A stretch of DNA of 64,000 bases, taken from assembly GCA_002384855.1 (NCBI GenBank), contig DGBP01000039.1, forward strand, positions 9,779-73,778. Direction: 5' to 3'. The stretch's first letter is position 1, and each line of letters starts with the position of its first letter. Source of the DNA: Nocardioidaceae bacterium UBA4001. GTDB taxonomy: Bacteria; Actinomycetota; Actinomycetes; Propionibacteriales; Nocardioidaceae. The translations under genes and the position numbers were made by a program. The notes under the pieces were generated by a model, which was given only the letters and a program-made list of their open reading frames with translations, was not told where the DNA came from and did not search any database. Positions 1-7,441 of the stretch are shown here, piece by piece.

Positions 1-696
1 CGCCTCCCACTGCAGCGCGCTCTCGAGGTCGCGGTGGCCACCGGTGCGCAGCGCAAGCGTGGTGTAGCGGCTCGGCACCGGCGCGGTGGCCGCGATGCCG
101 GCCGCCACCTCCAGCACGTCGTCGAGGAACGTCTCGGCCGGCATCACCCGCGAGACCATTCCGAGCCGCAGCGCCTCCTCGGCGTCGACCACCCGGCCGG
201 TGAGCAGGAGGTCACGCGCGTGGGCCTCGCCGACCACCTCGGGCAGCAGGTGGGTCGCGGCCATCCCGGGATGCATCCCGAGCTTCACGAACGGAGCACC
301 CAGCTTGGCCCCGCTCGCGGCGTACCTGAGGTCACAGGCGAGGGCCACGCACAGCCCCGCACCGATGGCCGGGCCGTTCACGGCGGCGATCGTGGGGACC
401 TCGAGCCGGCGGATCGACAGCCAGGCGCGGTAGAAGGCGATCATCCTCGTGCGCAGCCGGTCCACCGACGCGTCCGGCTCGCTCGCGATCCAGCTGGTGT
501 TGCCGCCGGAGCAGAACGCCGAGCCCTCGCCGGTGACCACGACCGCCCGCACCGAGCGGTCCCCGGCGAGCTCGTCGACCGCCTCGACCCACGAGGCCGT
601 CATCTCGTCCGACATCGCGTTGCGCTGTGCGGGGTTGTCCAGGGTCAGCAGGACCACGCCGTCGGAGGGGCGGTCCACGCGCAGGTGAAGGCTCAT
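1..696 (-). CDS. Enoyl-CoA hydratase/isomerase family protein, C-terminus cut by window edge
   Basis: This crotonase-fold enzyme probably hydrates or isomerises an enoyl-CoA in fatty-acid or aromatic-acid breakdown in the cytosol. The 232 visible residues start MSLHLRVDRPSDGVVLLTLD and contain the crotonase signatures GEGSAFCSGG (oxyanion-hole region) and AVNGPAIGAGLCVALACDLR. Family members are about 250-270 residues, so only a short C-terminal part is lost beyond base 1. The substrate cannot be read from the sequence. The gene diverges from the DUF5679 gene across about 245 nt, which hold the inverted repeat CCGGA-TAT-TCCGG (768-780) and a possible -10 element TAGGGT near 847 on the other strand. 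Family assignment is firm and the substrate is unknown. Confidence 0.9.
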   Translation of the reverse strand, partial: MSLHLRVDRPSDGVVLLTLDNPAQRNAMSDEMTASWVEAVDELAGDRSVRAVVVTGEGSAFCSGGNTSWIASEPDASVDRLRTRMIAFYRAWLSIRRLEVPTIAAVNGPAIGAGLCVALACDLRYAASGAKLGAPFVKLGMHPGMAATHLLPEVVGEAHARDLLLTGRVVDAEEALRLGMVSRVMPAETFLDDVLEVAAGIAATAPVPSRYTTLALRTGGHRDLESALQWEA

Positions 697-941
697 GAGG
701 CGGAGACTACCCAGCACGGAGCGGCGGGGCGCCGTACCCTCGCCCTCGAGCCCAAGATCACCACAAACCGGATATTCCGGACGCAGTCTGAGCGTGAACA
801 CGCCCCACACGAGCCGGCGTTGCATGCATCCGGGCCCCGCCTGACGTAGGGTGCGAACGGCTGCTGAGCACCGGTGGCCCCGGCGGGCAGGGCCCCAGGC
901 CCCCGCCGACGACCCGATCGACGATGAACAAGGAGGCCGTC

Positions 942-1100
942 ATGGCGGAGACCTGGAGCGGCGAGTTCTACTGCGTGAAGTGCAAGGAGAAGCGCGAGGC
1001 CGAGGGCGAGGTGAGGGTCAACGACAAGGGCACCCGCATGGCGAAGGCCAAGTGCCCCGTCTGTGGCACCAACCTGAACCGCATCCTCGGCAAGGCCTGA
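942..1100 (+). CDS. DUF5679 family small zinc-ribbon-like protein
   Basis: This 52-residue protein has two CxxC knuckles, YCVKC near the N-terminus and CPVCG near the C-terminus, separated by a basic stretch (KEKREAEGEVRVNDKG). That layout suggests one bound zinc. The family is conserved in actinobacteria and usually has this size, but its function is unknown. I chose the ATG preceded by AAGGAGG at 6-7 nt; an in-frame ATG 18 nt upstream lies before that ribosome site and is less likely. A strong hairpin terminator follows, so the gene is probably monocistronic. Confidence 0.85.
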   Translation: MAETWSGEFYCVKCKEKREAEGEVRVNDKGTRMAKAKCPVCGTNLNRILGKA

Positions 1101-1121
1101 GCGCCAAGCCGCGAACGACGT

Positions 1122-1157
1122 CGACGGCGGGGTCTCCTTCGGGAGGCCCCGCCGTCG
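1122..1157 (+). terminator. Intrinsic terminator-like hairpin after the DUF5679 gene
   Basis: Two 16-nt arms, cgacggcggggtctcc and ggaggccccgccgtcg, pair fully except for one G-U wobble and close on a TTCG tetraloop. It lies 21 nt after the DUF5679 stop. No long T tract follows, as is common in high-GC actinobacteria. Confidence 0.85.
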
Positions 1158-1229
1158 TGTCGTCCGGGACCCCGCGTGCCCTGTGGACGACCACCGACGC
1201 CCTCCGGCGGAACCGGGCACCCTCGTGGG

Positions 1230-2165
1230 GTGACCAGCGAGCCCAGCAGCCTCCCCCGCCTCGTGCCGCGCCCGGGCGTCCACGTGCTCCGTCGCGGCGC
1301 CGGTGAGCTCCAGGTCGGCCTCGACCCGGCACGCGCCGTGGTCCTCCCCGACCGACCGTCGGTGCGAGCCCTCGTGACGGCGCTCACCAGCCCGGCCTCA
1401 CCCCGCCCCCGGGAGTACGACGCCGACGCGCTCGACCAGCTCGTCGCGAGCGGACTGCTCGTGGACGCCGACACCCTCCTGCCGCTGCTCCCCGCCGACG
1501 AGGGGGCCCGCGGGGGTGTCGCGGCCGTGGCAGCGCAGGACGGGGACGGCACGCCGGGACGCCTCAGGGCGCGCCAGGACACCGTCGTGGAGGTGACCTC
1601 CTGCGGCGGGCCGGAGGCCCGGACACTGCGTGAGCACGTGGTCGCTCTCCTCCGCGCCTGCGGACTGCAGGAGCTCCGGCCGACACCACCCGCACGGCGA
1701 CGCGCAGGCAGCGCCCCCCAGGAGGAGGCCCGGCTGGGCCTGCTCGTGTGCGTCGGCGAGCCCGTCCGTGAGGAGCTGGACCGGTGGATGCGGGTCGGCC
1801 TCCCGCACCTGCTGCTGAGGCTCGTCGAGGGGCACGCGGTGATCGGCCCCTTCGTGCTGCCGGGCGAGACCGCGTGCCTGCGCTGCCTCGACGCCCACCA
1901 CACCGACGTCGACCCGTGCTGGCCGCTGCTGGTCGCGCAGTACGCCTCCGCCGTGGCCCGGAACCGCGAGGACACCGTCCCCGAGCCGGTGGACCCGCTC
2001 CTGGCCGCGCTCGGCGCCGCCTGGGCCGCCCGCGAGGTGGTCTCCCATGTGGAGGGACGGCGCGTCTCGACCACCTCGGCGACGATCCGGCTCGACCCGC
2101 ACCTGACCGCCCTGGAGACCCGCGCCTGGCCGCGTCACCCCGAGTGCGGGTGCTCTTGGGCGTGA
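1230..2165 (+). CDS. Cyclodehydratase-like (TIGR03882/ThiF-related) domain protein
   Basis: This protein of about 311 residues has a C-terminal core LPGETACLRCLDAHHTDVD followed by PLLVAQYASAVA and ends in HPECGCSW. The CxxC and the terminal CxC suggest a structural zinc. The pattern matches the bacteriocin-cyclodehydratase-like domain (TIGR03882) that binds leader peptides in thiazole/oxazole-modified peptide systems and resembles ThiF/E1 proteins. No YcaO enzyme, precursor peptide or oxidase is near, so a role in peptide natural-product synthesis is unproven; in actinobacteria this protein is often a solitary neighbour of the AarF gene, as here. Start: the GTG beginning VTSEPSSLPRL is chosen because the homologous part begins just after it; an in-frame GTG at 1176 would run through proline-rich filler. 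Confidence 0.7.
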   Translation: MTSEPSSLPRLVPRPGVHVLRRGAGELQVGLDPARAVVLPDRPSVRALVTALTSPASPRPREYDADALDQLVASGLLVDADTLLPLLPADEGARGGVAAVAAQDGDGTPGRLRARQDTVVEVTSCGGPEARTLREHVVALLRACGLQELRPTPPARRRAGSAPQEEARLGLLVCVGEPVREELDRWMRVGLPHLLLRLVEGHAVIGPFVLPGETACLRCLDAHHTDVDPCWPLLVAQYASAVARNREDTVPEPVDPLLAALGAAWAAREVVSHVEGRRVSTTSATIRLDPHLTALETRAWPRHPECGCSWA

Positions 2166-2217
2166 GACGAGGAGGGTGCGCCTGAAACCCTTTGGCGGCG
2201 TCCGCGACAATGGAGAC

Positions 2218-3555
2218 ATGACCGACCTCCCGCGCAAGGCCGCTGCGCGCACCGCCCGTCTCGCGGCGCTGCCCCTCGGTTTCGCCGGTCGGACCGCGGT
2301 CGGGGTCGGCAAGCGCCTCGGCGGCGCCCCCGCGGAGGCGGTCATGACGGAGGTCCAGCAGCGGACCGCGGAGCAGCTGTTCCGCACCCTGGGGGACCTC
2401 AAGGGCGGCGCCATGAAGATGGGCCAGGCCCTGTCGATCCTCGAGTCCGCGCTCCCCGAGGAGCTTGCGGCGCCGTACCGCGCCCACCTCACCCGCCTGC
2501 AGGACTCCGCGCCTCCGATGTCGGCCGGGACCGTCCACGGCGTGCTGGACCGCGAGCTGGGCACGTCGTGGCGCAGGCTGCTCGTGGAGTTCGACGACAA
2601 CCCCGCCGCCGCCGCGTCGATCGGCCAGGTGCACCGGGGCCGGTGGCACGACGGCCGCGAGGTCGCGGTCAAGGTGCAGTACCCCGGCGCCGAGGACGCC
2701 CTCCTCTCCGACCTGCGGCAGCTCAGCCGGCTCGCGCGCACCTTCGGGTCGGTGGTGCCGGGCGTGGACATCAAGCCGCTCATCGAGGAGCTGCAGTCGA
2801 GGGTGGCCGAGGAGCTCGACTACGAGCTCGAGGCCGAGGCCGAGCAGGTCTTCGCGACCGAGTTCGAGGGCGACGAGCACTTCGTGGTCCCGCACGTGGT
2901 CGCGGGCAGCAGCAGGGTGCTGGTCTCGGAGTGGCTCGAGAGCAGGTCGTCGCTGGCCCGGATGATCGCCGAGGGCACCCAGGAGGAACGCGACCACTAC
3001 GGCGGCCTGTACGCCCGCTTCCTCTTCTCCGGCCCCGCCCGCACGGGCATGCTGCACGCCGACCCGCACCCGGGGAACTTCCGGGTCCTGCCCGCCGAGG
3101 ACGGCGGGCTCGGCCGCCTGGGCGTCCTCGACTTCGGGGCGGTCGCCCGCCTGCCCGAGCGCAGCCTCCCCGCGTCGATCGGCACGCTCATGCGCATCGC
3201 CCTCGACGACGACTACCGGACAGTGGTGGCGCGGCTGCGAGAGGAGGGGTTCATCAAGCCGCGGATCAACGTGGACCCCGAGGAGCTGAGGGAGTTCCTG
3301 GCCCCGTTCATCGAGCCCGCGCGCCCCGAGACCTTCCGGTTCTCTCGTGAGTGGATGCGCGAGCAGTTCACCCGGCTGAACAACCCCCGGGAGCCCGGCT
3401 ACACCCTCGCCATCCGGTTGAACCTGCCGCCGTCGTACCTGCTGATCCACCGGGTCTGGCTCGGTGGCGTGGCCGTGATGTGCCAGCTCGAGGCCGAGGC
3501 GCCGTTCCGCTCACTCCTCGAGGAGTCGCTGCCCGGTTTCGCCGGCGAGGGCTGA
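2218..3555 (+). CDS. AarF/ABC1/UbiB family atypical kinase
   Basis: This 445-residue member of the ABC1/ADCK family has the characteristic motifs in order: KMGQ (the KxGQ extension), AAASIGQVH (the Ala-rich loop replacing a Gly-rich loop), AVKVQYPG with the ATP-contacting lysine, HADPHPGN (catalytic loop) and LDFG (metal-binding DFG). In proteobacteria relatives support ubiquinone synthesis; the actinobacterial branch has no proven substrate, and a role in quinone or lipid homeostasis is inference. The start is the ATG before TDLPRKAAARTARL, with GACAAT just upstream that could act as a -10 box for a short-leader transcript. It lies between the cyclodehydratase-like gene and the whiB7 region. 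Confidence 0.88.
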   Translation: MTDLPRKAAARTARLAALPLGFAGRTAVGVGKRLGGAPAEAVMTEVQQRTAEQLFRTLGDLKGGAMKMGQALSILESALPEELAAPYRAHLTRLQDSAPPMSAGTVHGVLDRELGTSWRRLLVEFDDNPAAAASIGQVHRGRWHDGREVAVKVQYPGAEDALLSDLRQLSRLARTFGSVVPGVDIKPLIEELQSRVAEELDYELEAEAEQVFATEFEGDEHFVVPHVVAGSSRVLVSEWLESRSSLARMIAEGTQEERDHYGGLYARFLFSGPARTGMLHADPHPGNFRVLPAEDGGLGRLGVLDFGAVARLPERSLPASIGTLMRIALDDDYRTVVARLREEGFIKPRINVDPEELREFLAPFIEPARPETFRFSREWMREQFTRLNNPREPGYTLAIRLNLPPSYLLIHRVWLGGVAVMCQLEAEAPFRSLLEESLPGFAGEG

Positions 3556-3564
3556 GCCGACCGG

Positions 3565-3729
3565 CTACCACCACTCGCTGTCGAGCTTCGACTCGATCGC
3601 GCGCAGGTTCTCCCGCGAGCAGGTCTCGCAGAAGCTCTTCGCCCGACCGTTCTCGACCGCGGTGGTCCACGTCAGCGGTGGCGGGTCGCCGGGGGCGGTG
3701 GCACCGCAGTGGTCGCAGGTGACGGGCAC
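3565..3729 (-). CDS. Small CxxC...CxxC zinc-ribbon-like protein with GTG start
   Basis: This 54-residue reading frame begins with GTG (VPVTCDHCGATAPGD) and has paired knuckles CDHC and CETC 33 residues apart, then a charged tail ending ESKLDSEWW. The two CxxC pairs indicate a small metal-binding fold. It is too short for ordinary length cut-offs. It is convergent with the AarF gene (9 nt between stops), and nothing else occupies this interval, so it is probably real. I do not recognise a named family. A role in RNA binding or as an adaptor would only be a guess. Confidence 0.65.
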   Translation of the reverse strand: MPVTCDHCGATAPGDPPPLTWTTAVENGRAKSFCETCSRENLRAIESKLDSEWW

Positions 3730-3754
3730 GTCGTCCAGCCTACGCGTAGGAGAA

Positions 3755-3787
3755 GGACCCCCGGCAGCGCGAGGCTGCCGGGGGTCC
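3755..3787 (-). terminator. Strong hairpin terminator after the 54-aa gene pair
   Basis: A perfect 14-bp stem (ggacccccggcagc with gctgccgggggtcc) closes on a 5-nt loop. Read on the minus strand it follows the stop of the second 54-residue gene and is succeeded by TTCTCC. It probably ends transcripts coming from whiB7. Confidence 0.85.
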
Positions 3788-3822
3788 GGGTGGTGGTCGC
3801 CCCTTGCGGGCTCAGGGCCGGC

Positions 3823-3987
3823 TCACAGGGAGCGGGCCAGCGCGGCGCGGGCCTGCTGGGCCGCCCGCTCGGCGCGGCGGGACAGTCGCCGGGCCCGTGC
3901 GATCCGGTGTCCCAGTCGCAGGTCCTGCGCCTCTCCCAGGCGCGCGGCTATGTGCGCTCGGGCCAGATCTTCGTTGATCAAGTTCAT
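3823..3987 (-). CDS. Small basic helical protein, copy A (paralogue of the next gene)
   Basis: This 54-residue protein reads MNLINEDLARAHIAARLGEA, then an Arg/Ala-rich helical segment, and ends RAALARSL. It has exactly the same length as its upstream neighbour and shares its plan: EDL.RAH.A.RL.EA near the N-terminus, RR.ERA in the middle and RSL at the end. The start chosen is the ATG with GGAG about 8 nt upstream; in-frame ATGs 15 and 27 codon-bases further upstream are possible but would break the match with copy B. Composition predicts a single amphipathic basic helix, compatible with nucleic-acid, ribosome or membrane contact. No function is known to me. It lies downstream of whiB7 on the same strand. 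Confidence 0.7.
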   Translation of the reverse strand: MNLINEDLARAHIAARLGEAQDLRLGHRIARARRLSRRAERAAQQARAALARSL

Positions 3988-4084
3988 CTTCGTGCTCCGC
4001 ATCGTGTGGGTCATCGTGGGTTTGTTCGCTTTCTGGTCAGGCCCTCGGGCCGGCTGCAGGGGTCGGCTGGTGCTGCGGCGTGTC

Positions 4085-4249
4085 CTACAGCGAGCGGAGG
4101 AGCGAGAGCCTGGCTGCGGCGGAGGCGCGCTCGGCCCTGCGGGCCTTGCGACGTGCGAGCGCGAGGTGCTGCGCACGGCGCTGTGAGCGGGCCTCGTCGA
4201 GCCGCCCGGCCATGTGGGCCCGGGTGAGGTCCTCTGAGAAGTGGTTCAT
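4085..4249 (-). CDS. Small basic helical protein, copy B (paralogue of the previous gene)
   Basis: This 54-residue protein starts MNHFSEDLTRAHMAGRLDEA and ends RLSLLRSL, with an Arg/Ala-rich middle (QHLALARRKARRAERA). It is clearly homologous to copy A, and both frames are 165 nt, pointing to tandem duplication. A GGAG site sits about 10 nt before the ATG. The gene lies 107 nt downstream of the whiB7 stop on the same strand, with no obvious terminator between, so co-transcription with whiB7 and hence antibiotic-responsive expression is a reasonable inference. I do not recognise a named domain. Confidence 0.75.
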   Translation of the reverse strand: MNHFSEDLTRAHMAGRLDEARSQRRAQHLALARRKARRAERASAAARLSLLRSL

Positions 4250-4356
4250 CGTGAGACTCCGTTGTCTTCTGATGTGGCGGTCGGTTGTCTGCTGGTCGTC
4301 GACGGGTCTGGGTCCGGCGATGCGGTGCTGGTCGGTCTGGTCGCTGCCTCTGCGCT

Positions 4357-4635
4357 TCAGGCGGCCAGCTCGTTCTTGCGGGGCCGGCCGCGGGGGCGCT
4401 TGCGGGGGATCACGACCCCCTGCAGGAACAGCTCGCCACCCCACACGCCCCAGGGCTCCCTCCGGTCGAGGGCACCGGCGAGGCACTCGGCACGAACCGG
4501 GCACCCCTGGCACAGGGCCTTGGCGGTCTCCACGTCGGCGGGGCTCTCGGCGAAGAACAGCTCCGCGCTCTCCCTACGACAGGGGAGCTGGTCGCCCGTG
4601 GCCTCGGACTGGCGGTCCAGGACGCTGATAGTCAT
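4357..4635 (-). CDS. whiB7: WhiB7-type transcriptional regulator with AT-hook
   Basis: This 92-residue iron-sulfur protein has cysteines C19, C42, C45 and C51 (the Wbl C-x22-C-x2-C-x5-C cluster site), then the turn GVWGGE at 63-68 and a C-terminal AT-hook RGRP at 82-85 flanked by basic residues. The AT-hook separates WhiB7 from other Wbl proteins. In known actinobacteria WhiB7 binds the housekeeping sigma factor SigA and activates intrinsic antibiotic-resistance genes, including its own promoter. Here a strong AAGGAGGT ribosome site precedes the ATG. Upstream on the same strand are a hairpin terminator, a 79-codon leader ORF and an AT-rich promoter, the layout of an attenuated, autoregulated gene. 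uvrD2 lies upstream, as in mycobacteria. Confidence 0.95.
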   Translation of the reverse strand: MTISVLDRQSEATGDQLPCRRESAELFFAESPADVETAKALCQGCPVRAECLAGALDRREPWGVWGGELFLQGVVIPRKRPRGRPRKNELAA

Positions 4636-4670
4636 CTGTCACCTCCTTGTGACTGTTCGCTGGTGTGCGA

Positions 4671-4713
4671 GAAACAAAAGGGCCGCGGATCCCGGGTTCC
4701 GGGTTCCGCGGCC
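4671..4713 (-). terminator. Putative transcription attenuator in the whiB7 leader
   Basis: On the minus strand, perfect 9-bp arms GGCCGCGGA and TCCGCGGCC enclose a 15-nt loop and are followed directly by CTTTTGTTT, a real U-rich tract that is rare in this GC-rich window. It sits between the leader ORF stop (27 nt away) and the whiB7 ribosome site. The position fits premature termination that is relieved when leader translation is disturbed, as described for mycobacterial whiB7. Confidence 0.8.
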
Positions 4714-4739
4714 TGGAGGCTGCCGACGTAGATGTGGAT

Positions 4740-4979
4740 CTAGGTCGGTGGACTCCAGGCGGAGGTACCCGGGAAGGCGTCCTCGAGGACACGGGCGTCG
4801 ACGATGTGGGCAAAGGTGCGCACTCGTGCCACGCCGGCGCCATCACGCGTGCTCCCGGCAGCTGCCGACACTCCACCCACGGTCGGGAGGGTGCGCACAG
4901 CGGCAGCGGGCGTGGACGCGGTCCAGTAACTGGGCATGGCGAAGCCGTCCTGCGTGCTGGTCGTGGTGATCTCGATCAT
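4740..4979 (-). CDS. whiB7 leader ORF (upstream ORF, 79 aa)
   Basis: The frame opens MIEITTTSTQDGFAMPSYW after a near-perfect AAGGAGGT site 8 nt upstream and runs 79 codons, ending PGTSAWSPPT just before the attenuator hairpin. The peptide has low complexity, is rich in Ala, Val, Ser and Thr, and matches no enzyme family I know. Its place between the whiB7 promoter and the terminator, with better translation signals than most genes here, suggests a regulatory ORF whose translation senses ribosome inhibitors. Known whiB7 uORFs vary in length and are poorly conserved, so the peptide sequence itself may not matter. Confidence 0.7.
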   Translation of the reverse strand: MIEITTTSTQDGFAMPSYWTASTPAAAVRTLPTVGGVSAAAGSTRDGAGVARVRTFAHIVDARVLEDAFPGTSAWSPPT

Positions 4980-5058
4980 CTGTGTGCACCTCCTTCTGGT
5001 GTGTGGGGCGCCGGTCTTGTCAGGACCGTGTGCGCGCGTCGGTGTTCGGTGAGAGGAA

Positions 5059-5110
5059 ACTATCGCCACCCCCCTGTAAGCGGCAAACCATTTAATGGGT
5101 ATTTCCCAAA
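5059..5110 (-). promoter_or_regulatory. Putative whiB7 promoter with AT-rich WhiB7 contact site
   Basis: On the minus strand TTGCCG (-35, 5081-5086) and GATAGT (-10, 5059-5064) are separated by 16 nt. Immediately upstream of the -35 box lies an A/T-rich stretch (ATTAAATGG, then AAATACCC and a run of T) that stands out sharply from the local GC content. An AT-rich patch abutting the -35 element is the known contact site for the WhiB7 AT-hook, so autoregulation is likely. It lies about 80 nt upstream of the leader ORF start. Confidence 0.65.
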
Positions 5111-5209
5111 AAACTTGTGGCCGCATCAACGAGATGGCCCGATCGGGTCATGGGAACGAGGGACGAAACCGGGCGAAACGCCCACGGCGGTGGACCGGCG
5201 ACCTCCTCG

Positions 5210-7294
5210 TCAGGCGCCCCCGGCGACCAGCTCGAGCACCTCGTCGCCGTACTTCTCGATCTTCGCCGGCCCGATGCCGCTGATCCGCAGCAGGGCGGCG
5301 GCGTCTGCCGGCCGCACCTCGGCGATGGCCTGAAGGGTGAGGTCGGTGAAGACGACGTACGCCGGCACCTTCTCGTCCGCCGCCCTGGCCACCCGCCAGG
5401 CGCGCAGCCGCTCGAACAGCTGCTCGTCGTAGCCGGCCGGGCAGCCCTCGCAGTGGCCGATCTTGCGCTCGGCGGTGGTCGACAGGGGGGCGTTGCAGAC
5501 CCGGCAGTGCGCGACCCCGCGCTTGGACCGCGTGCGCGAGGCCCGCTGCTCCGTGACGCGATCGGACTGCACCCGCGGCCGCAGCCCGGTGAGGAACCTG
5601 GAGGGCTTGCGCGTGGACCGCCCCCCGGGCGAGCGCGAGAGCGACCAGGAGACCGACAGGTGGACACGCGCGCGGGTCGTCCCGACGTAGAGCAGCCTCC
5701 GCTCCTCCTCGACCGCGGCCGGCCCGTCGGCGTAGACGATGGGCATCATCCCCTCGTGCATGCCGACGAGGAAGACCGCATCCCACTCCAGGCCCTTGGC
5801 GGCGTGGAGGGTGGCCAGCGTGACGCCCTCCGCGACGGGGGCGTGCTGCTCTGCTGCGCGCCGGTCGAGCTCGTCGACGAAGGCCGCGAGGTCGGCACCG
5901 TCACGGCTCGCGAACTCCTCGGCCTGAGAGACCAACGCCTGCAGCGACTCCCACCGGTCGCGGACGCTCCCTCGCCCGGTCGGCGCCTTGTCGTTCCAGC
6001 CCATGCCCGTGAGCACCGCCTTGACGTCGGCGAGCAGCCCCTCGCCCGAGCCCGCGCCGCTACGCGCGCTGCCCCGGATGAGCGTGACCGCCTGACGCAC
6101 CTCCGGCCGCTCGAAGAACCGCGCCGCGCCGCGGACGACGTAGGGCACGCCGCGGGCGGCGAGCGCCTCCTCGAACGCCTCGGACTGGGCGTTCACCCGG
6201 AAGAGCACCGCGACCTCACGCATCGGGTGGCCCGCCGTGCGCATCTCGAGGATGCGCGCGGCCACGGCCTCGGCCTCGGCCACCTCGTCGGGGTGCTCGG
6301 TGTAGGCGGCCTCGGGCCCCGCCTCCTGCTGGGACCGCAGCGAGACCCCCGCCGAGGACGTCCCCGCCAGCAGCTGGTTCGCCGCGGCCACCACCTGCGG
6401 CGTCGAGCGGTAGTTGCGCACCAGCTGCAGCGACGTCGTACCGGGGTGGTGGCGCGGGAAGTCGGTCAGGAAGGTCGCGCTCGCACCCGCGAACGAGTAG
6501 ATCGTCTGCGCGGGGTCGCCCACGACGCACAGGTCGTCGCGGCCCCCGAGCCACAGGTCGAGCAGCGCCGCCTGGATCGGGCTGACGTCCTGGAACTCGT
6601 CGACGACGAACCAGCGGTACTGACGGCGGATCTCGGCGGCCACCCGCTCGTCCTCGGAGAGGAGTGCGGCGCTGACGAGCAGGACGTCCTCCATGTCCAT
6701 GCGACCCTGGTCGCGCTTGACCTCCTCGTAGGTCGCGAAGACGCGCGCCACCGTGGCGTGGTCGTGCCCGGTGACGCTCCTGCCGCGAGACTCGGCCACC
6801 CGGGCGTAGTCGTCGGGCCGGACGTTGCTGACCTTGGCCCACTCGACCTCCGAGGCGAGGTCGCGCAGGGTCGCCTGGTCGGCTGCGAGACGGTTGCGCC
6901 GGGCGGCGTTGCCGAGCAGCGGCAGCTTGGACTCGGTGAGCACGGGCAGCTCGCCGCCGTACACCCGTGGCCAGAAGTAGCGGGCCTGCCGCAACGCGGC
7001 GGAGTGGAACGTGCGGGCCTGCACGCCGTCGGCCCCGAGCGCCCGCAGGCGGGTGCGCATCTCCCCGGCCGCTCGGGTCGTGAAGGTGACCGCGAGCACC
7101 TCGGTGGGGGTGTACACGCCGGTGGCCACGCCGTAGGCGATCCGGTGGGTGAGCGCCCGGGTCTTGCCCGTGCCGGCGCCCGCGAGCACCCGCACGGGGC
7201 CCCGCAGCGCCACGGCGACCTCTCGTTGCTCCGGGTCGAGGGCCTCGAGCAGGCGGTCCGCCGTCCCGGGAGCGAGCCCGGCGGAGGGGTCCAT
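5210..7294 (-). CDS. uvrD2: ATP-dependent DNA helicase UvrD2
   Basis: This 694-residue superfamily 1A helicase has Walker A GAGTGKT at 39-45, the DEFQDVSPIQ motif (Walker B), QLVRNYRSTPQ and LYVGTTRA. After the motor core come a zinc-type tetracysteine module, C-x2-C-x14-C-x2-C (CRVC...CEGC), and a C-terminal HRDC domain (LRAWRVARAADEKVPAYVVF onwards). That combination is the hallmark of mycobacterial UvrD2 (about 700 residues) rather than UvrD1. It unwinds DNA 3' to 5' in replication or repair. The start chosen is the ATG before DPSAGLAPGTADRL; a longer frame adds about 35 unlikely residues. Divergent from the mycoredoxin gene. Confidence 0.92.
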   Translation of the reverse strand: MDPSAGLAPGTADRLLEALDPEQREVAVALRGPVRVLAGAGTGKTRALTHRIAYGVATGVYTPTEVLAVTFTTRAAGEMRTRLRALGADGVQARTFHSAALRQARYFWPRVYGGELPVLTESKLPLLGNAARRNRLAADQATLRDLASEVEWAKVSNVRPDDYARVAESRGRSVTGHDHATVARVFATYEEVKRDQGRMDMEDVLLVSAALLSEDERVAAEIRRQYRWFVVDEFQDVSPIQAALLDLWLGGRDDLCVVGDPAQTIYSFAGASATFLTDFPRHHPGTTSLQLVRNYRSTPQVVAAANQLLAGTSSAGVSLRSQQEAGPEAAYTEHPDEVAEAEAVAARILEMRTAGHPMREVAVLFRVNAQSEAFEEALAARGVPYVVRGAARFFERPEVRQAVTLIRGSARSGAGSGEGLLADVKAVLTGMGWNDKAPTGRGSVRDRWESLQALVSQAEEFASRDGADLAAFVDELDRRAAEQHAPVAEGVTLATLHAAKGLEWDAVFLVGMHEGMMPIVYADGPAAVEEERRLLYVGTTRARVHLSVSWSLSRSPGGRSTRKPSRFLTGLRPRVQSDRVTEQRASRTRSKRGVAHCRVCNAPLSTTAERKIGHCEGCPAGYDEQLFERLRAWRVARAADEKVPAYVVFTDLTLQAIAEVRPADAAALLRISGIGPAKIEKYGDEVLELVAGGA

Positions 7295-7441
7295 GGCGAC
7301 CACGCGGAACAAACTCCTCGGTTGGGGTGTTCTGACCACTGGAGCCGTGCGGCGCACGGCTCGCTGCGTGTCCGGGACGGCGGCCCGCCGACCGGTCACG
7401 ACAGGTCACCCAGCGTAGACGTCGGAAGGGACAGTTCACTC

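Noticed and set aside
1230..2165. RiPP (TOMM) biosynthetic cluster
   Set aside because: No YcaO, oxidase, precursor peptide or transporter is present around the cyclodehydratase-like gene.
1564..3450. 628-residue minus-strand frame over the cyclodehydratase-like and AarF genes
   Set aside because: No recognisable domain; antisense to genes with clear catalytic motifs.
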